DNA from: Candidatus Melainabacteria bacterium
GTDB taxonomy: Bacteria > Cyanobacteriota > Vampirovibrionia > Obscuribacterales > Obscuribacteraceae
NCBI GenBank assembly: GCA_003175915.1
Contig: PSRH01000224.1
Coordinates: 1-25,537 of the forward strand
Direction: 5' to 3'
Length of the DNA: 25,537 bases
This document shows, piece by piece, positions 23,421 to 25,537 of this stretch. Made by a program: the position numbers and the translations under genes. Every line of letters begins with the position of its first letter. The first letter of the stretch is position 1. The notes below the pieces were generated by a model, which had not been told where the DNA came from, did no database searches, and saw nothing but the letters and a program-made list of their open reading frames with translations.

Positions 23421-24557
23421 TCAATCAGCAGAACCGTCGTGAGCGACCGCCTGGTCGTTTGTTTCGTTTTGGGCGAAGGCACTGGCGATGAAATTGGTTG
23501 CGATTGCCTGTCTGAGGCTTACCACGATGTTAGGAGAGGGGTCCGGTAAGGAGTTAGTAAATGCACCGGCAGGATTGTTGTCGAAGTGACCCACCAAATG
23601 TAGTACCTGACCTTTGCCGAAGTGAAAGGAGAGAGCGAGAATGCCAGTTTGACTCGGGTCCTCTCTTAAGAGTTGGCGACTACAAACCAGGACATCTACT
23701 GCCGGATTGATTACCTGAACTAGCTGACTTTTCTCTTCCAGTTTCCAATAAGCAGGGGAGTCGATACCTTTGAAGAACGTTTGATCCTGCCCGACCGCCA
23801 CCGCATCCACAACTTCAGATCTCGTGTAGCCGCCGTTCCAGGCTACATAACCGGGAAAGCATGGCCTCAGGCAAGCGTCCAGAGCCCAGTCCGTGGTCAA
23901 AAGGAAGCCGCCTTCGCTGACGAACTTGTTGATGGAGCGTTGTGCTTCAAGACTGAGATTTGCCCCGCAGTCGATCACGAGCACACGCATTTTAGGAAGA
24001 GGGGTTCGCGCCAGAGCATCTGCACCAATTCTAGTGTAAGGAATGCCCAGACTTCTGAGGATGTGGCCTGAGTCATCCCAAGATCCTTTGATTTCGAGAA
24101 TCTCGTCTTTTTTGATGTTGGTTGCCAGTGCGGCAGCGAATTGTGGATTCGATGTTTTCAGCCAGTTTTTGAAGATCCCGGCAGAAACCGAACGCTCTCT
24201 GGCTGGTGGCAAGAACGGGGCGTTCTGGAGAATTGATTGGCGTGCTGCTTCAGCACTAAAGCTATAACCAGGCGACATCCGCAAGGTTTTCCGCCACTCA
24301 CTGACACCACCTTTAAGAGGTTGCCCGGCAGATGAGTGCATGGGCTTAGAGCCGCCTGAGTTCGCTTCCTGGGCCTGGTCGCCGTCTCCCTGCATTTCGC
24401 CTTCCAGACCACCAGAAGGGGATAGGCTAGATGGGCGCAATTGGGACCTGTTCGTACTATTGATCGTGTCATCTTCCACCCAGTCTGACTTAGAAAGGGC
24501 GGCATTCTGGCTGCATAGAAGAATGACAGCTAAAAAACTGAGGAAGTGACGGTGCAT
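23421..24557 (-). CDS. Secreted protein with class-I glutamine-amidotransferase-like domain
   Basis: 378 aa from the ATG at 24557; the frame is open 20 codons further upstream. Seen: signal peptide MHRHFLSFLAVILLCSQNAALS, a Ser/Gly/Gln-rich linker to about residue 95, then an alpha/beta domain with MRVLVIDCGANLSLEAQRSINKFVSEGGFLLTTDWAL. That strand-turn-helix followed by a flat G-G-F/L-L-x-T-T-D strand is typical of GATase-1-like folds found in uncharacterised secreted proteins. The domain ends GKGQVLHLVGHFDNN. A Cys in VIDCGAN sits in the nucleophile-elbow region, but I do not see a clear Cys-His-Glu triad, so catalysis is doubtful. Convergent with the TPR gene. Confidence 0.65.
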   Translation of the reverse strand: MHRHFLSFLAVILLCSQNAALSKSDWVEDDTINSTNRSQLRPSSLSPSGGLEGEMQGDGDQAQEANSGGSKPMHSSAGQPLKGGVSEWRKTLRMSPGYSFSAEAARQSILQNAPFLPPARERSVSAGIFKNWLKTSNPQFAAALATNIKKDEILEIKGSWDDSGHILRSLGIPYTRIGADALARTPLPKMRVLVIDCGANLSLEAQRSINKFVSEGGFLLTTDWALDACLRPCFPGYVAWNGGYTRSEVVDAVAVGQDQTFFKGIDSPAYWKLEEKSQLVQVINPAVDVLVCSRQLLREDPSQTGILALSFHFGKGQVLHLVGHFDNNPAGAFTNSLPDPSPNIVVSLRQAIATNFIASAFAQNETNDQAVAHDGSAD

Positions 24558-24659
24558 GCCAGATAACCTAGAACAATCAAAAAGGCGGTGCCAAACCGGC
24601 AATACCAAAAATACCACTTGAATGTGGAGGGAGTGGGGAGAAAAGTCTGAATGAAAATT

Positions 24660-24902
24660 TTAAGCGCGCCGGCGCAGGCGTTTTTTCGGCGGTTGGTCCG
24701 AGCCGTCGATGATTCGTCTCAGCGATGAAAGCGTCTTTAAGGTCGGCCAGATCACCGCTTTCATCTCCTCAAATTCGTATTCGCCTATTTCATTACGGTC
24801 GTATCGACGACAAACATCTTCCCAGAGAAAGAACAACTTCTTAGGACAAAGCAGTTCTCTTGCCTTTTGCTGGTACTCAAGTAGATCAAACGTCTCGTCC
24901 AT
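24660..24902 (-). CDS. Small hypothetical protein
   Basis: 80 aa, not recognised. Seen: an acidic helical N-terminus (MDETFDLLEYQQKARELL), aromatic residues in FFLWEDVCRRYDRNEIGEYEFEEMK that look like a folded helical core, and a very basic tail PPKKRLRRRA. No signal peptide or membrane segment. The start ATG has a weak upstream AGGAC. Amino-acid content looks like a real small protein, but there is no family evidence. Confidence 0.55.
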   Translation of the reverse strand: MDETFDLLEYQQKARELLCPKKLFFLWEDVCRRYDRNEIGEYEFEEMKAVIWPTLKTLSSLRRIIDGSDQPPKKRLRRRA

Positions 24903-25013
24903 GTTCCAGTCTCTAAGTCCTACTATTCAAGAGAATGCGCATAAACGCTCATTCTGTCAAGTTAGAGTTTTGAAGATTGGTATCGTAGTGATGCCGAATA
25001 CGGTTCTGGCTGC

Positions 25014-25532
25014 CTAATCAGGTGAAGTCATAGCGGTAAGATATGAATTGAAGGTGCCGTAGTCGAAACATACTAATCTTATCTGGCTGGGCCTCTGGTA
25101 CTGTTCCGTAAACTCGTTGATGGCTTTGATGGCGATTGGTGCTGCCAGCTTGGCCGGGTAGCCGTAGGCACCGGTGCTGATCGAAGGAAAGGCAATAGAA
25201 TCGCATTCGTACTGAACGGCAAGAAGCAAGCTATTTTTATAAGCCGCTGCTAAGGTCTCCGCCTCATTGGCTTCGCCGCCGCGCCATATCGGGCCAACAG
25301 CATGAATAACGTATTTGGCGTTCAATTTACCAGCGTTTGTAATTATCGCATATCCCGCCGGACAGCCGCCCCGCTGTGCCCTGATCCGCATGCACTCTTC
25401 CATGATTGCCGGCCCACCGGCTTTGTGAATAGCACCGTCGACGCCACCACCGCCTGCTAGAGCCGAATTGGCCGCATTGACTATCGCGTCGACCGTTTGC
25501 TTGGTGATGTCACCCTGGACAAGTTCGATCAA
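25014..25532 (-). CDS. Macro-domain protein (O-acetyl-ADP-ribose deacetylase-like)
   Basis: 172 aa macro domain that binds ADP-ribose and, in the YmdB/MacroD-type relatives, removes it from O-acetyl-ADP-ribose or from modified proteins. Seen: VQGDITKQTVDAIVNAANS (Asp8; NAAN at 19-22), the substrate loop GGGGVDGAIHKAGG (27-40), GYAIITNAG, VIHAVGP and the second loop SISTGAYGYP (117-126). Length is typical of a free-standing macro domain. The first in-window start is a TTG at 25532 giving MIELVQ, a natural family start. The frame stays open to the window edge, so the true start may lie upstream. Confidence 0.93.
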   Translation of the reverse strand: MIELVQGDITKQTVDAIVNAANSALAGGGGVDGAIHKAGGPAIMEECMRIRAQRGGCPAGYAIITNAGKLNAKYVIHAVGPIWRGGEANEAETLAAAYKNSLLLAVQYECDSIAFPSISTGAYGYPAKLAAPIAIKAINEFTEQYQRPSQIRLVCFDYGTFNSYLTAMTSPD

Positions 25533-25537
25533 TTGTA

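Overview
The window carries six paralogous secreted right-handed beta-helix genes (6846-17425), a Ser/Thr kinase gene inside that array, and ordinary housekeeping genes around it. The taxon is an inference. Base composition is near-balanced, RBSs are of the AGAGGAG/GGGGAG type, and there are several large TPR-membrane proteins and a zinc-ribbon + Ser/Thr kinase + TPR protein. This looks to me like an uncultured Melainabacteria/Vampirovibrionia (Obscuribacterales-like) genome, but no ribosomal marker is present to prove it.

Layout. 1-854 (-) is the 5' part of ftsH. 1119-2591 (-) is tilS. 2778-3641 (+) is a secreted protein with a TonB-C-like domain, and 3957-6548 (+) a large TPR membrane protein. 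6846-17425 holds six secreted proteins of 420-434 aa with a Pectate_lyase_3-type N-terminus. Copies 1 and 2 look cotranscribed. Copies 3, 4, 5 and 6 each have their own promoter, and five promoters in all share one architecture: a GTGAGAA box and a TACAAT-like -10 at almost fixed distance. Between copies 5 and 6, on the opposite strand, sits the membrane-anchored Ser/Thr kinase (13965-15914). A strong terminator ends copy 6. A CAU-anticodon tRNA with a good promoter follows on the minus strand (17530-17603). Next come a small membrane coiled-coil protein and an SPFH/prohibitin protein in one apparent operon (17713-18894). A compact palindromic repeat lies at 18972-19023. Two minus-strand genes of unknown function follow, one a secreted protein with 10-residue SDYV repeats. 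After these are a TPR membrane protein (21616-23412, +), a secreted protein with a class-I-glutamine-amidotransferase-like domain, a small hypothetical protein, and a macro-domain protein at the right edge.

How the parts may work together. The beta-helix family has constant ends (signal peptide plus GHVRxFGSHH linker; C-terminal NNVYxGH...SGNxQTQT module) and a more variable middle, and five transcription units share a promoter pattern. The simplest reading is a coregulated, duplicating family of secreted or surface beta-helix proteins. Whether they are carbohydrate-active or structural cannot be decided here. Regulation by the embedded kinase is only suggested by position.
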